A DNA stretch of 64,000 nt from Gammaproteobacteria bacterium (GCA_016182845.1 JACPFT010000005.1:62001-126000), one strand, 5' to 3'. Positions 1 to 8,884 are shown, counted from the stretch's first letter. Translations and numbers: made by a program. Notes: generated by a model from the letters alone, not told the origin.

Positions 1-450
1 GAAGCGCTCGGTGAGCATTTCGCTCTTCAGCTTGCCGAATTCGGCGGAAATCGCCGCCAGGGCATTGCGCAGGCTGGGAGTCTTGAGGATGCCGACCACC
101 AGATAGCCGGTGCGTACCTGGGCCTCGCCGAACATCAGGCTGCCGTAGACCCAGCCGCGCTCCACGGCTTCCTCCACATGGGAGGACAGGTCGGTGATGG
201 AGGTGGAGCCGCGCGGCAGGCGGTCCAGGCTGTCGGTGACGTCCTTGGCCAGGCGCGAAGGTTCGATGCTGAATTGCTTGATGATGCGGTGCAGATCCGA
301 GTCCTGGAGCTGAAGCAGCTGGTGTATCCAGTGCACCAGTTCCACATAGGGATTGCCACGCAGCTTGCAGAACACCGTCGCCGCCTCGATGGCCTTGTAG
401 GCGATTGGATTGAGCTTGCCGAACAGCGCGAGCCGACTGATTTCTCCCAT
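1..450 (-). CDS. clpV: T6SS sheath-disassembly ATPase ClpV (TssH), N-terminal part only
   Basis: This is the first 150 codons of a ClpB/Hsp100-type AAA+ ATPase; the rest lies beyond the left edge. The translation begins MGEISRLALFGKLNPIAYK and continues with FCKLRGNPYVELVHWIHQLL and SSHVEEAVERGWVYGSLMFG, which is the Clp-N domain characteristic of ClpV. In T6SS, ClpV binds the contracted TssB/TssC sheath through this N domain and recycles it. It follows tssG by 15 bp as the last visible gene of the leftward T6SS operon. The ATPase modules cannot be seen here, so completeness is unknown. The family identification is secure because of the N-domain sequence and its position. Confidence 0.93.
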   Translation of the reverse strand, partial: MGEISRLALFGKLNPIAYKAIEAATVFCKLRGNPYVELVHWIHQLLQLQDSDLHRIIKQFSIEPSRLAKDVTDSLDRLPRGSTSITDLSSHVEEAVERGWVYGSLMFGEAQVRTGYLVVGILKTPSLRNALAAISAEFGKLKSEMLTERF

Positions 451-465
451 GGCGTGGTCCTCGTC

Positions 466-1542
466 CTAAGTACCGCTCGTGGCGGCTGAGTGGTGATTCG
501 GGGTGGCGTGCCTGGCGTAGTGCGCATCCAGGCATAAATCGGCGGCATCCTCGCGGCGGTTGCCCAGCCAGGAACTCCAGCCCAGGCGCCCGGCTTCCCC
601 GGAACGCGCGCCGCCCAGGCGCAGGGGCGGCACTTCCTCGGCCTTGAGCACCAGGTTCAGATCCCAGTCCAGCTCGTCGCCGAGATACTCGCGCACCCAG
701 GCGCCCAGGTGGGGCAGGGCCTCGCCGCGGGGCAGCATGTGCAGGTAATCGGCGAGCTTGAGCGGTCCCAGGCGGATGCGGAACTTGTGCTGGCGATCCC
801 AGACCTGGCGGCCTATGCAGGCGTCCTCGCCCAGGCGGGTCCCGATCCGGCCCAGTTGGGAGCGCTCCGGCAGCTCCAGCCAGTGGCCGACGAATTCCTC
901 GATGGCCACCGGCAGGCGGAAATACTCGGCGAGGATGCCGGCCAGGCCCTCGGCGTAGCGGTTGTTGGCGGCCAGATGCCCGGTGTAATAGCGGCGCGCA
1001 TCGTCATGCAGCGGGCCGTGGCCGCGCAGGCTGGCCATGCCCCGCCCGGACAGGGCGCCGACCCAGGAGGCGTAATCGTCGTCCTCGGGCCGGTCGAAGC
1101 TGACCGTGGGCCTGGCCTCGGCCCAGGCCCGGTAGAACAGGCTGAGCATGCGGTGGTGGAAGACGTCGAAGAAGCGCTTGAGGGTCAGATCGCCTTTGTT
1201 GCGCTGGCGGTCGCGGGCGTACTCGGTCAGATGCAGGGGCAGGGGGCCGTTGGGGCCGGTCAGGCCGAAGAACAGGACTTCCAGGCGCGGCTTGCCGCTG
1301 GCGGGATCGGTGTGCAGGCCGGCGAGACTGGCGGGGGCGAAGGCGCAGTCCGGCGCCTGGCCGAGGCGCACGGGATCGTCGGAGATGCGCACGGAACGGC
1401 CCAGGCGGGGCAGTTCCGGGTGGGCTGCATCGACGCGGCGCAGTGCCTGGAAGAAATCGTACTCCCAGGGCTTGTCCTGCATCTGCCCCAGCGCGGCCTG
1501 GGCGCTCACAGGATGGGACGGCGTCCGGCTTTCGGTTTCCAT
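466..1542 (-). CDS. tssG: T6SS baseplate protein TssG
   Basis: A 358-residue protein of the TssG (ImpH/VasB) family, a wedge component of the T6SS baseplate that works with TssE, TssF and TssK. Family features include the N-terminal WEYDFFQALRRVD segment, the LEVLFFGLTGPNGPLPLHLTEY stretch (split here as LEVLFFGLTG and PLPLHLTEY) and the KRFFDVFHHRMLSLFYRAW segment. The open frame extends upstream to about 2052, but that extension is a shadow of tssF. I place the start at the ATG giving METESRTPS, which overlaps the end of tssF by 37 bp; a start at the later MQDKPWEYDFFQ is also possible. The C-terminus runs to a TAG stop just before clpV. Confidence 0.93.
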   Translation of the reverse strand: METESRTPSHPVSAQAALGQMQDKPWEYDFFQALRRVDAAHPELPRLGRSVRISDDPVRLGQAPDCAFAPASLAGLHTDPASGKPRLEVLFFGLTGPNGPLPLHLTEYARDRQRNKGDLTLKRFFDVFHHRMLSLFYRAWAEARPTVSFDRPEDDDYASWVGALSGRGMASLRGHGPLHDDARRYYTGHLAANNRYAEGLAGILAEYFRLPVAIEEFVGHWLELPERSQLGRIGTRLGEDACIGRQVWDRQHKFRIRLGPLKLADYLHMLPRGEALPHLGAWVREYLGDELDWDLNLVLKAEEVPPLRLGGARSGEAGRLGWSSWLGNRREDAADLCLDAHYARHATPNHHSAATSGT

Positions 1543-3365
1543 CGCATGATCTCGCCGCGCTCCGAGGTTCGGATCACGGTTTCCGTGAAGCTGTTGATCG
1601 ACACATAGCGTGCCAGGAAGCGGTCCAGGAGGGCGCCCAGGAGGAACACGCCTGTGCCGCGGAAGGCGGCCTCGTCGAATTCCAGGTCGATTTCCAGGCC
1701 GCGCCCGAAGACGATGGGCCCGGGCATGGGCAGGCGCCGGGTGCAGGGCCTGGCACTGACGCCGCGCAGGCCCTCGATCTGCAGCTTGACCGCCGGATCG
1801 CTGGCATCGCCGTAGAGTTGCAGCACCTCGCGCAAGGCCGCCGCGCCCTGGCCGTTTTCCAGCAGGGACAGGTAATTGAGCGAGAGCTGGCTGACGAGCC
1901 TCCAGGCCATGTCGTTCTGGGCCGGGCTGGGTCGCGGGCGGCTGGGCCCGGCCAGGCAGCGGATGGCTTCCACCGGCGCGCTCTCGTCCAGGCTGAAATC
2001 GGATTTGCCCAGGCCCACCGGCATGAACAGGGGCAGATCCCGGTTGGTGCACAGGCTCATGATGCCCAGCTGGCGCAGATCGTGGCGGTAGGGCGCCTCC
2101 TTGGCATCCACCAGGGACAGGAAGATCTCGCTGCCGATATAGCTGGAGCGGGGCCCGTGGCGGCGCTGGCGGCTGGACAACAGGCGCGGCTCGCGGCGCA
2201 GGGTGTAATAGGCCTGTTCATGGCCGTAGCGGCTGGGATCGCGCACGGCGTAGAAGGGCAGGAATTCCTGCTCCGGGCCGCTGCCATGGCCGCTCACCGC
2301 CAGCACGCTGTGCACCTCGTAATCCAGGGGCCGGGTTCGGTCCGGGATGATCTGGTGTTCGTAGACCCGCTCCGTGAGGTGGATGCGGTCGGTGCGCTTC
2401 GGGAAGAGGTTGATGACCGGCGTGCAGAAGGGTCGGAACTGGGCGGCGCTGACCGTGCCCTCCAGGCTGGCGTCGTGGCGGTCGAAGACTAAGGTGAGCT
2501 CCAGCTCGGTGCCCTGGGTACGGCGTACGGCGGGATTCAGGGCGCTGAATTCCACGAACAGGAAGCGGTTGGGCAGGGCGAAATACTCCTGGAGCAACCG
2601 GTAGCCCTGGAAGGCGCGCGGCACCACGGGCAGGGCCGACTCCGTGTCGGCGAAGCCGACCGGGCGCAGGCTGTCCAGGGGCAGGCGCTCGCTCCAGCTC
2701 TCGCCCGGCGCGGAAACCAGGATCGCGACGGTATTGCCCAGGAGTTGTTCGTAGAGCCTAAAGGGCTGCTCGTCGGCGCCGTTCAGGAACAGGGGCAGGC
2801 TGTCCAGGCTCAGGGCATTCATCTTCAGGCCGGCGCCGCTCTTCAGGCGCAGGCTCAAGGCCGCGCGTGCCCGGGGCAGGTCGGCGATGCGCGGACCCAG
2901 GACGGTGCCAGGATTGCCGAAATAGCGCGCCTCGGCGACGGCGAGGGGCCAGAGCGTCAGCGGATGGGCCGTGCGGTATTCGCAGGCGGTCTGCTCGTCC
3001 CGGGCCAGGGAACCGCGCAGGGCCGTGCCGCGCGGCAGGGTGAAGCCGGTGGCCAGTGCCCCCTCGTTGGGATCGGGTTGTAGCTGCACCACGGCCAGGG
3101 AGGGCATGGGCGCCAGGTAATGGGGGTAGGCGATCTCCAGCAGATGCTGGGTGAAGGTCGGGTATTCCGCGTCCAGCTTGAGCTGAACGCGTGCCGCCAT
3201 GTAGGCGAAGCCCTCCAGCAGGCGCTCCACGTAGGGGTCGGTGCAGTCCAGCCCGGACAGGGACAATCGCCCGGCGATCTTGGGGAATTCCTGGGCGAAT
3301 TCCTCGGCGCTCTCCCGAACGTGCAGGAGCTCGCGATTGTAGTAGTCGAGCAGGCGCGGGTGCAT
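1506..3365 (-). CDS. tssF: T6SS baseplate protein TssF
   Basis: A 619-residue TssF (ImpG/VasA) family protein, the largest baseplate wedge subunit. The N-terminus [20 protein letters not shown] followed by FAQEFPKIAGRLSL and DPYVERLLEGFAYMAARVQ is diagnostic of the family, and the length is the usual one. The start codon shares one base with the tssE stop (TGATG), which indicates translational coupling in the tssE-tssF-tssG-clpV run. TssF acts in the cytoplasm at the baseplate where TssA, TssK and VgrG assemble. Confidence 0.97.
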   Translation of the reverse strand: MHPRLLDYYNRELLHVRESAEEFAQEFPKIAGRLSLSGLDCTDPYVERLLEGFAYMAARVQLKLDAEYPTFTQHLLEIAYPHYLAPMPSLAVVQLQPDPNEGALATGFTLPRGTALRGSLARDEQTACEYRTAHPLTLWPLAVAEARYFGNPGTVLGPRIADLPRARAALSLRLKSGAGLKMNALSLDSLPLFLNGADEQPFRLYEQLLGNTVAILVSAPGESWSERLPLDSLRPVGFADTESALPVVPRAFQGYRLLQEYFALPNRFLFVEFSALNPAVRRTQGTELELTLVFDRHDASLEGTVSAAQFRPFCTPVINLFPKRTDRIHLTERVYEHQIIPDRTRPLDYEVHSVLAVSGHGSGPEQEFLPFYAVRDPSRYGHEQAYYTLRREPRLLSSRQRRHGPRSSYIGSEIFLSLVDAKEAPYRHDLRQLGIMSLCTNRDLPLFMPVGLGKSDFSLDESAPVEAIRCLAGPSRPRPSPAQNDMAWRLVSQLSLNYLSLLENGQGAAALREVLQLYGDASDPAVKLQIEGLRGVSARPCTRRLPMPGPIVFGRGLEIDLEFDEAAFRGTGVFLLGALLDRFLARYVSINSFTETVIRTSERGEIMRWKPKAGRRPIL

Positions 3366-3871
3366 CAGCGTCTCCTATCCGCGGAGAGGACTTGCACATG
3401 CCCGGTTTCCAGGTCCACCTGGGTCTTGAGCAGGAGCCGCAAGGGCACCGGGTCCGCCCAGAGATCGCCCTCCAGCTCGAAGGCCAGGGCATTGTGGTTC
3501 ATCTGGTCGTGGCCCACCTGGGCACGCACTTTCAGGCTGTCCTTCAGGATGCGCGGCTCGAAACGCTGGATGGCCTCGGCGAGCATCTGCTCCACCTCGT
3601 CCAGATCCACGCTGGAGGCGGTGAACCCGGCCAGGCCAGGCAGGCCGAAATTGACCACCGAATGGGCGGCCTCGACAAAGTCCGTGTTGTCCGGGTCCAT
3701 GAGGCGCGTGCTGTTGAACAGCCAGCTCAGGTCGCGCAGGACCGAGGCGCGCAGTTGGCTGACGCTGAGCACGCGCTTGTCCGGGCCTTCCTGGCGGTTC
3801 TGGGGCTCGTCGTCGGTGAGCCTATCCAGCAGGGAGGGCTGCAGGCGTTCCTGGGGCGTCAGCTCGGCCAC
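3365..3871 (-). CDS. tssE: T6SS baseplate protein TssE (gp25-like)
   Basis: A 168-residue TssE family protein, homologous to phage T4 gp25, the lysozyme-fold baseplate protein that initiates sheath assembly. The N-terminus [20 protein letters not shown] and the central [20 protein letters not shown] are typical, as is the NFGLPGL segment and the late [11 protein letters not shown] strand. The gene starts 3 bp after the tagJ stop and ends in a one-base overlap with tssF, so it is inside a tight operon. Confidence 0.95.
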   Translation of the reverse strand: MAELTPQERLQPSLLDRLTDDEPQNRQEGPDKRVLSVSQLRASVLRDLSWLFNSTRLMDPDNTDFVEAAHSVVNFGLPGLAGFTASSVDLDEVEQMLAEAIQRFEPRILKDSLKVRAQVGHDQMNHNALAFELEGDLWADPVPLRLLLKTQVDLETGHVQVLSADRRR

Positions 3872-3874
3872 GCG

Positions 3875-4660
3875 TCACGCGCCTCCCGGGGTGAAGACCA
3901 GTTTTTCCAGGTCGAATAGCGAGTAATCACGCTCCTCGGCGGCGAACATGCGCAGGCCTAGCGGCAAGCCAGCCTCGGTCCATTCGGTCTTGCGGGCCAG
4001 GCGCAGGGCGCCGTCTTCCTGGCTTTCTGTGCCGGGATAGCGGCTGGGCAGCAACCCATAGAGCTCGCCGCCGTTGGCGAGCACGATATGGGCCGGCAGC
4101 CAGACCAGGTCGCGCAGATCGCTGACCTTCTCCAGATCGACTTGCTGGACATGCTGCATGGGTAGCCAGCAATAGCGGCCGTTGATCACCGCCTCGAAGA
4201 CCGGACCCAGGCGCGGATCGGCGTCGGCGAACCAGGGGAAGGCCTCGCCATCGGCCGTGCCGGGATTGGCGGGCGCCTGCTCGAAGGCCTGGGCGCGCAA
4301 GTCCTCGGCCAGGGCATGCCGGCCTTCCGCGTCGGCGGCGAGGGCTTGGATCAGGGGCGCAAGCCAGGCCTCCGGCGCGCCGAACACCACCGGTGTGTGC
4401 TTGCCCTCGAACACGGCGGCGCGCAAGGGCTCGCATTCCAGGGCGGGGCGGTAGGTATTGGCCATGGCCAGGGTCCCGGCATCCAGTTCGGCGGCCACAT
4501 TGAGCTGGTTCAGCGCCCGTTCCCATTGGCCCAGCACGCACAGGAGTTGGAATAAAAACACGCGCAAGGCCGGTTCGGCCGGCTTCTGGCGGACCTGGTC
4601 CTGCAGGAGCTTCAGGGCCTCGTCGAGGCGGCCATCCCGGAGTGCTTGTTCGGCGGACAT
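3875..4660 (-). CDS. tagJ: T6SS accessory protein TagJ (ImpE family)
   Basis: A 261-residue ImpE/TagJ family protein. The N-terminal part (roughly residues 1-60, with LRVFLFQLLCVLGQWERALN) is a helical TPR-like domain; the C-terminal part contains the conserved family segment DLVWLPAHIVLANGGE and ends in a beta-rich domain. In HSI-I-type systems TagJ binds the TssB N-terminus and influences sheath interaction with ClpV. The gene follows hcp after a strong terminator, so its transcription must come from read-through or a promoter in 4661-4793. A good Shine-Dalgarno sequence (GAGGAG) precedes the ATG. Confidence 0.93.
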   Translation of the reverse strand: MSAEQALRDGRLDEALKLLQDQVRQKPAEPALRVFLFQLLCVLGQWERALNQLNVAAELDAGTLAMANTYRPALECEPLRAAVFEGKHTPVVFGAPEAWLAPLIQALAADAEGRHALAEDLRAQAFEQAPANPGTADGEAFPWFADADPRLGPVFEAVINGRYCWLPMQHVQQVDLEKVSDLRDLVWLPAHIVLANGGELYGLLPSRYPGTESQEDGALRLARKTEWTEAGLPLGLRMFAAEERDYSLFDLEKLVFTPGGA

Positions 4661-4793
4661 AGAGGCTCCTCGTCGGTGTTGCGTGCTGGGCGGAGGCGAG
4701 ATACACGCCCCATAGGGAAGGGGATGCTATGTCGAAAGGACTCTTGGCCGTGTCCTGGAGCCGTTTCGAAATGGCACGAGCATGGGCGAGCGG

Positions 4794-4825
4794 AAAACCC
4801 GGCGCTCCCAGGAACGCCGGGTTTT
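4794..4825 (-). terminator. Rho-independent terminator after hcp
   Basis: A perfect 11-bp stem (AAAACCCGGCG / CGCCGGGTTTT) with a 10-nt loop lies 9 bp beyond the hcp stop codon. Read on the minus strand the stem ends in a short U run, and the symmetric A and T ends mean it could work in both directions. It would limit read-through from the highly expressed hcp into tagJ. Confidence 0.8.
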
Positions 4826-4834
4826 CGCCATGGC

Positions 4835-5323
4835 TCAAATCTTCACGTTTTCGCGAATATTCCAGCCGTACTTGATGGGGCCGCCGTCCTTGCTGCCGTC
4901 GGCCTTCTGGGGCTGGTAATCCACCTGGACCTGGGCAAAATTCAGGGTGAGGTTCTCGGTCAGACGATCCTCGCCGCCGCTGCCGCCGGTGCTGACGCTG
5001 GTGACCAGAACTTCCTTCATGGTGATGATCAGGTATTCCACCGGATTATCGCCGCCCGCCTTGCGGACCGTCAGCTTGGCTTCCGGATAGTGCTTCCCGT
5101 TCGAGCAGGACATCATCATATTGGGCGAGGATTTGTCGACCCATTTGGTGAGCGACAGGTCCTGGATATTGACCTTGCCGGCGCCGCCGCCGCCGCCGAC
5201 GTGCATGGAACCGGACTGGGACATGCCCCAGCTCCAGGCCAAGACGTCGATTTCCTCCTTGTGGGACTTGTCATGGGATTCGCCCTTGACGTCGCCAATC
5301 TTCAAAAACATATCAACTGCCAT
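4835..5323 (-). CDS. hcp: T6SS tube protein Hcp
   Basis: A 162-residue Hcp family protein, the length of Hcp1 in the HSI-I system. It begins MAVDMFLKIGDVKGESHD and has the usual IDVLAWSWGMSQSGSMH and EAKLTVRKAGG segments, ending in a beta strand with YGWNIRENVKI. Hcp hexamers stack to form the inner tube that is expelled with effectors; Hcp also acts as a chaperone for small effectors. A very strong Shine-Dalgarno (GAGGAGG) precedes the start. The gene is bracketed by hairpins on both sides, consistent with separate control of its mRNA level. Confidence 0.98.
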   Translation of the reverse strand: MAVDMFLKIGDVKGESHDKSHKEEIDVLAWSWGMSQSGSMHVGGGGGAGKVNIQDLSLTKWVDKSSPNMMMSCSNGKHYPEAKLTVRKAGGDNPVEYLIITMKEVLVTSVSTGGSGGEDRLTENLTLNFAQVQVDYQPQKADGSKDGGPIKYGWNIRENVKI

Positions 5324-5361
5324 CTTGCCTCCTCGTTAGCTTGCGCTAATTCAATCAAATT

Positions 5362-5386
5362 GCGCGCAGTCCGTAGGACTGCGCGC
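5362..5386 (-). terminator. Intercistronic hairpin between tssC and hcp
   Basis: A perfect 11-bp inverted repeat (GCGCGCAGTCC / GGACTGCGCGC) with a 3-nt loop sits 14 bp past the tssC stop and about 38 bp before hcp. On the minus strand only a weak U tract (AATTTGATT) follows, so it may be a partial terminator or an mRNA-stabilising structure at the 5' side of hcp mRNA. Confidence 0.55.
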
Positions 5387-5400
5387 CAGGGTTTACCGCC

Positions 5401-6891
5401 TCAGCCAGCCTTCGCCGATGGCAGCTTGGACACCAGACGCAGGGACACCGTCAGGCCCTCCAACTGGTAATGCGGGCGCAGGAAGAACTTCGAGCTGTAA
5501 TAACCCGGATTGCCTTCCACTTCCTCGACCACCACTTCCGCGGCGGCCAGCGGGTGCTGGGCCTTGGTGGTTTCCGAGGAGTGGGCCGGATCCCCGTCCA
5601 CGTAATTTAAGATCCAATCCTGCAGCCAACGTTGCATGTCTTCACGTTCCTTGAAGGAACCGATCTTGTCGCGCACGATGCACTTCAGGTAGTGGGCGAA
5701 ACGGCAGGTGGAGAACAGATAGGGCAGGCGTGCCGCCAGGTTGGCATTGGCCGTCGCGTCCGGATCGTCGTATTCCGCCGGCTTCTGCAGGGACTGGGCG
5801 CCGATGAAGGCGGCGAAATCCGTGTTCTTCTTGTGCAGAAGCGGCATGAAGCCGTTCTTGGCCAGCTCCGCCTCGCGGCGATCGGAAATGGCGATTTCCG
5901 TCGGGCATTTCATGTCCACGCCGCCGTCGTCGGTGGGGAAGGTATGGGCCGGCAGGTTTTCCACCACGCCGCCGGATTCCACGCCGCGGATGCGCGAGCA
6001 CCAGCCGTAGAGCTTGAAGGAGCGGTTGATATTGACCGCCATGGCATAAGCGGAGTTTGCCCAGGCGTATTTATTGCTGTCCGCGCCGGTGGTGTCTTCC
6101 TCGAAGGCGAAGGCTTCCACGGGGCTGGTCTTTGCGCCATAGGGCAGGCGCGCCAGGAAACGCGGCATGGTCAGGCCGATGTAGCGCGAGTCGTCCGAGT
6201 CGCGCAGGGAACGCCAGGCGGCATATTCCGGCGTCGTGAAGATCTTGGTCAGATCGCGCGGATTGGACAGCTCCTGCCAGGAGCCCATGCCCATGACCGT
6301 GGGCGAGGAAGCGGCGAGGAAGGGCGCGTGGATGGCAGCGGCCACCTTGGCCATTTCCCCCAGCAGTTCCACGTCCACGGGCGAGTGATCGAAATAATAA
6401 TCGCCCACCAGGCAGCCGTAGGGTTCGCCGCCGAACTGGCCATATTCTTCTTCGTACATCTTCTTGAAGATCGGACTCTGATCCCAGGCCGTGCCCTTGA
6501 ACTTCTTCAGGGTCTTGTGCAGGTCTGTCTTGGAAATGTTCAACACGCGGATCTTCAGCTGCTCGTCGGTCTCGGTGTTATTGACGAGGTAATTCAAGCC
6601 GCGCCAGGCGCTTTCCAGCTGTTGGAAGTCCTGGTGGTGCATGATCAGGTTGATCTGCTCGGTCAGCTTGGCATCGATCGCGGCGATGATGGCCTCGATG
6701 GAATTGATCGCGTCATGGGAGATCAGGTTGCTGGCGCTCAAGGCGTGTTCGGCCAGGGTGCGCACGGCGGTTTCCACCGCTTCCTTGGCTTTTTCGGTCT
6801 TGGGCTTGAATTCCTGCATGAGCAGGGAGGCAAAATCGCCGGTTTCCGCCGTCGCGGCGGCGGCTTGTTCGAGCTGGTTGAGTTCGGCCAT
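5401..6891 (-). CDS. tssC: T6SS contractile sheath large subunit TssC
   Basis: A 496-residue TssC (VipB/ImpC/EvpB) family protein of full length. Diagnostic stretches are HHQDFQQLESAWRGLNYLV near residue 85-105, FGGEPYGCLVGDYYFDHSP in the first half, and NFVDGDPA-like NYVDGDPAHSSE followed by the C-terminal PLAAAEVVVEEVEGNPGYY. TssC pairs with TssB to build the cytoplasmic sheath whose contraction drives the Hcp tube. It follows tssB by 18 bp with a good AAGGAG ribosome-binding site. Confidence 0.98.
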   Translation of the reverse strand: MAELNQLEQAAAATAETGDFASLLMQEFKPKTEKAKEAVETAVRTLAEHALSASNLISHDAINSIEAIIAAIDAKLTEQINLIMHHQDFQQLESAWRGLNYLVNNTETDEQLKIRVLNISKTDLHKTLKKFKGTAWDQSPIFKKMYEEEYGQFGGEPYGCLVGDYYFDHSPVDVELLGEMAKVAAAIHAPFLAASSPTVMGMGSWQELSNPRDLTKIFTTPEYAAWRSLRDSDDSRYIGLTMPRFLARLPYGAKTSPVEAFAFEEDTTGADSNKYAWANSAYAMAVNINRSFKLYGWCSRIRGVESGGVVENLPAHTFPTDDGGVDMKCPTEIAISDRREAELAKNGFMPLLHKKNTDFAAFIGAQSLQKPAEYDDPDATANANLAARLPYLFSTCRFAHYLKCIVRDKIGSFKEREDMQRWLQDWILNYVDGDPAHSSETTKAQHPLAAAEVVVEEVEGNPGYYSSKFFLRPHYQLEGLTVSLRLVSKLPSAKAG

Positions 6892-6909
6892 GGTGCTTGC
6901 TCCTTGCGT

Positions 6910-7410
6910 TTACTCTTGCGGCTTGGGGGCCGAGGCGAGGGCCTGCAGCAAGGCAGGATCGTTGATGGCCTTGGTGATCAAATCCTCGGCGCCGGTCTTG
7001 CCGTCCATATAGGTCAGCAGGTTGGCGAGTTGGCTGCGGGCCTCCAGAAGCTTGTTGAGGGCATCGACCTTCCGGGCGATGGCGGCCGGCGTGAAGTCCT
7101 CCATGCTCTCGAAGGTGATGTCGACGCTGACATTGCCCTCGCCCGTGAGGGTATTGGGCACGGCGAAGGCGACGCGGGGTTTCATGGCCTTGAGGCGGGC
7201 GTCGAAATTATCGACGTCGATCTCCAGGAATTTGCGATCGGCGACCGGAGCCAGAGGCTCGGCGGGCTTACCGGCCAGGTCGGCCATGACGCCCATCACG
7301 AAGGGAAGCTGGACCTTTTTCTCGGCGCCATACAATTCCACGTCGTATTCGATTTGCACTCGCGGCGCACGGTTGCGTGCGATGAACTTTTGGCTGCTTG
7401 AACCGCTCAC
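6910..7410 (-). CDS. tssB: T6SS contractile sheath small subunit TssB
   Basis: A 166-residue TssB (VipA/ImpB) family protein. The conserved core FIARNRAPRVQIEYDVELYG and QLPFVMGVMADLAGKP is followed by KFLEIDVDNFD and a C-terminal helical region that docks on TssC. The longest open frame begins at 7482 and adds 24 residues, but I prefer the GTG at 7410: it gives MSGSSSQKFIARN, the usual family N-terminus, and sits 5 nt after a perfect AAGGAGG site (7416-7422). The upstream extension has no good ribosome-binding site. Confidence 0.95.
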   Translation of the reverse strand: MSGSSSQKFIARNRAPRVQIEYDVELYGAEKKVQLPFVMGVMADLAGKPAEPLAPVADRKFLEIDVDNFDARLKAMKPRVAFAVPNTLTGEGNVSVDITFESMEDFTPAAIARKVDALNKLLEARSQLANLLTYMDGKTGAEDLITKAINDPALLQALASAPKPQE

Positions 7411-7539
7411 CTCTTCCTCCTTCGCCACAAGGGGCGATGATGTTGGCACGGCCTCCGGCCGTGAGATAGAACCTGGCGGCATGGGCTTTCATGCCTGGCC
7501 TTGCCATGGGCAAGGTGAAAATGCGGGAGCTGCTGTCGC

Positions 7540-8565
7540 TCAGTTGTCGTCGTTATCCGGCCCTTTAATCGTCGCCAGCTGATTCACGCCGTCCGAGAGG
7601 AGATTGCGCACGATGGTGGCGAAATCGGCGTTGACCAGGCTCTGGGCACGTTTGAGCAGGATGGGAACCGGGCTTGAGGGTTCGTTGTCGGTGTAATAAC
7701 GCTGGATTTTCTCCAGGGCCTGCATGACATCGTCGCGGCTGGCGATCTCGCCGCTCAGCCGCGTTGGAGCGGCGCGGGAATGGCTGGCCATTCCGGGTTG
7801 GCCGCCCTCGGCGGGCAGGGAGTCCTGGTCTGTCGCTTCGGCGGGGGCTTCGCCCAGGAATTGCATGGCCTGGCGCAGCAGATTGCGCAAGGGAGCGAGA
7901 TCCACGCCCTCGGTCAGTCCGACTTTTTCGGCCACGGTCCGTTCGATGTCGGCGGCAAGTTTCTGAGAGTTCGTGAGGGCCGCGCGCACCGATTCCCGAT
8001 GTTCCTCGTCGGCGTCCTGGAACGCGGCGGTAACCTGTTCCCGGTTCAGGTTCTCCCCGGCGCCGGCCATGTGGCCATGGGCAATCAGCGCAGCACGCAG
8101 ATTGATGACGCCGAAGCCGCGCGAGCGCACCAGGGCCGACTGGCGCAGGAGGCGCTGCATGGGCTCGGTGGCGGTCAGGGCGCCAAGCAGGTTGATGCGC
8201 ACGGTGGGATCGTTGCCGTCATCCGGATCGAGCATCGGGTAGGCGCTGTCCCAGAACTCGTGGCTCAGGCCATAAATAATTTCTAGGGCTTGCTCGAGGC
8301 CGATAAATCCTTCTTGGGCAACGAGGCTATGGGCCAGGTGCATGGCCACGCGCAGATCGCGGGTTCGCTCGAAGAGGGCCAGGGCCTGGCGGCGCACTTC
8401 GCGCCAATCCGGATCCTCGGCCGGGACGATGACGTCGCCCATCTGCCGCTCGGGCTGGGCTTGGGCGCTGCGTTCGAGCGCCAGGAATTCCGGGTCGTAT
8501 TCGAGGTCTTCGCCGGCGGGGCGCTCGGGAGAGAGGGCAGAAAGCAGCGAGGGCACGTCCAACAC
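7540..8565 (-). CDS. tssA: T6SS assembly protein TssA (ImpA family)
   Basis: A 341-residue TssA family protein. The N-terminal ImpA domain is visible as PAGEDLEYDPEFLALE and RDLRVAMHLAHSLV, with the family-typical WDSAYPMLDPDDGNDPTVR motif near residue 125. The C-terminal part has RDDVMQALEKIQRYYTDNEP and ends in a short helical segment, as in the class of TssA that stays at the baseplate. TssA coordinates tail-sheath polymerisation. I chose the GTG at 8565, eight bases after a GGAG, rather than an ATG at 8616 that would add an atypical cysteine-containing leader. The gene heads the leftward operon. Confidence 0.92.
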   Translation of the reverse strand: MLDVPSLLSALSPERPAGEDLEYDPEFLALERSAQAQPERQMGDVIVPAEDPDWREVRRQALALFERTRDLRVAMHLAHSLVAQEGFIGLEQALEIIYGLSHEFWDSAYPMLDPDDGNDPTVRINLLGALTATEPMQRLLRQSALVRSRGFGVINLRAALIAHGHMAGAGENLNREQVTAAFQDADEEHRESVRAALTNSQKLAADIERTVAEKVGLTEGVDLAPLRNLLRQAMQFLGEAPAEATDQDSLPAEGGQPGMASHSRAAPTRLSGEIASRDDVMQALEKIQRYYTDNEPSSPVPILLKRAQSLVNADFATIVRNLLSDGVNQLATIKGPDNDDN

Positions 8566-8884
8566 GCAAAACACTCCATTGGCCTGATACGGTACAACCG
8601 ACCTGGTACAGCACAACGATAGTGGGCGCGAAAAAACGACCTATCCGCATCCCTGGGATCGGCCTTGAAAAGACGCAACTGGTTGGACCATGGCGAGCTG
8701 AACAAGGCCACTAGGCTCGTCAGTTATGTGGCATAGGCGTGGGGCTGTCAAGCCGGAGACCGAACGGGATTGAATTTTTGCCGCATCGGTTCACGCATTG
8801 GCGTAAATTTCGGTTAACAATAAGAATCTCGGTCATTCCGCCGGAGTAATTCCGCGGAAATCCTTCGTTGACATAGGTTCGTGC
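8566..8884. other. Divergent promoter region between the two T6SS operons
   Basis: About 320 bp without a gene separates tssA (leftward) from tagH (rightward). It must carry both operon promoters. A candidate rightward promoter is listed separately. I see no convincing sigma-54 element and no recognisable operator; an imperfect inverted motif TTCCGC...GCGGAA lies around 8838-8860. Confidence 0.6.
8798..8826 (+). promoter_or_regulatory. Candidate sigma-70 promoter for tagH operon
   Basis: TTGGCG and TAAGAA are separated by 17 bp, with an AT-rich spacer that contrasts with the GC-rich surroundings. The start codon of tagH lies 59 bp further on. The match to consensus is moderate, so this is only a candidate. 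Confidence 0.35.

Noticed and set aside
709-2492. Long open frames on the plus strand opposite tssG and tssF
   Set aside because: They are low-complexity Gln/Ala/Gly-rich translations opposite well-conserved T6SS genes, typical shadows in GC-rich DNA.
5632-7401. A 589-codon plus-strand frame opposite tssC and tssB
   Set aside because: It overlaps two certain genes on the other strand, has no family motif and reads as a shadow of them.
7411-7482. Longer N-terminus of tssB from ATG 7482
   Set aside because: The extension is unlike TssB proteins and a perfect ribosome-binding site points to GTG 7410.
8740-8800. Possible sigma-54 promoter (TGGCATAGGCG) before the T6SS operons
   Set aside because: The downstream half does not match TTGCA/T at the required distance.
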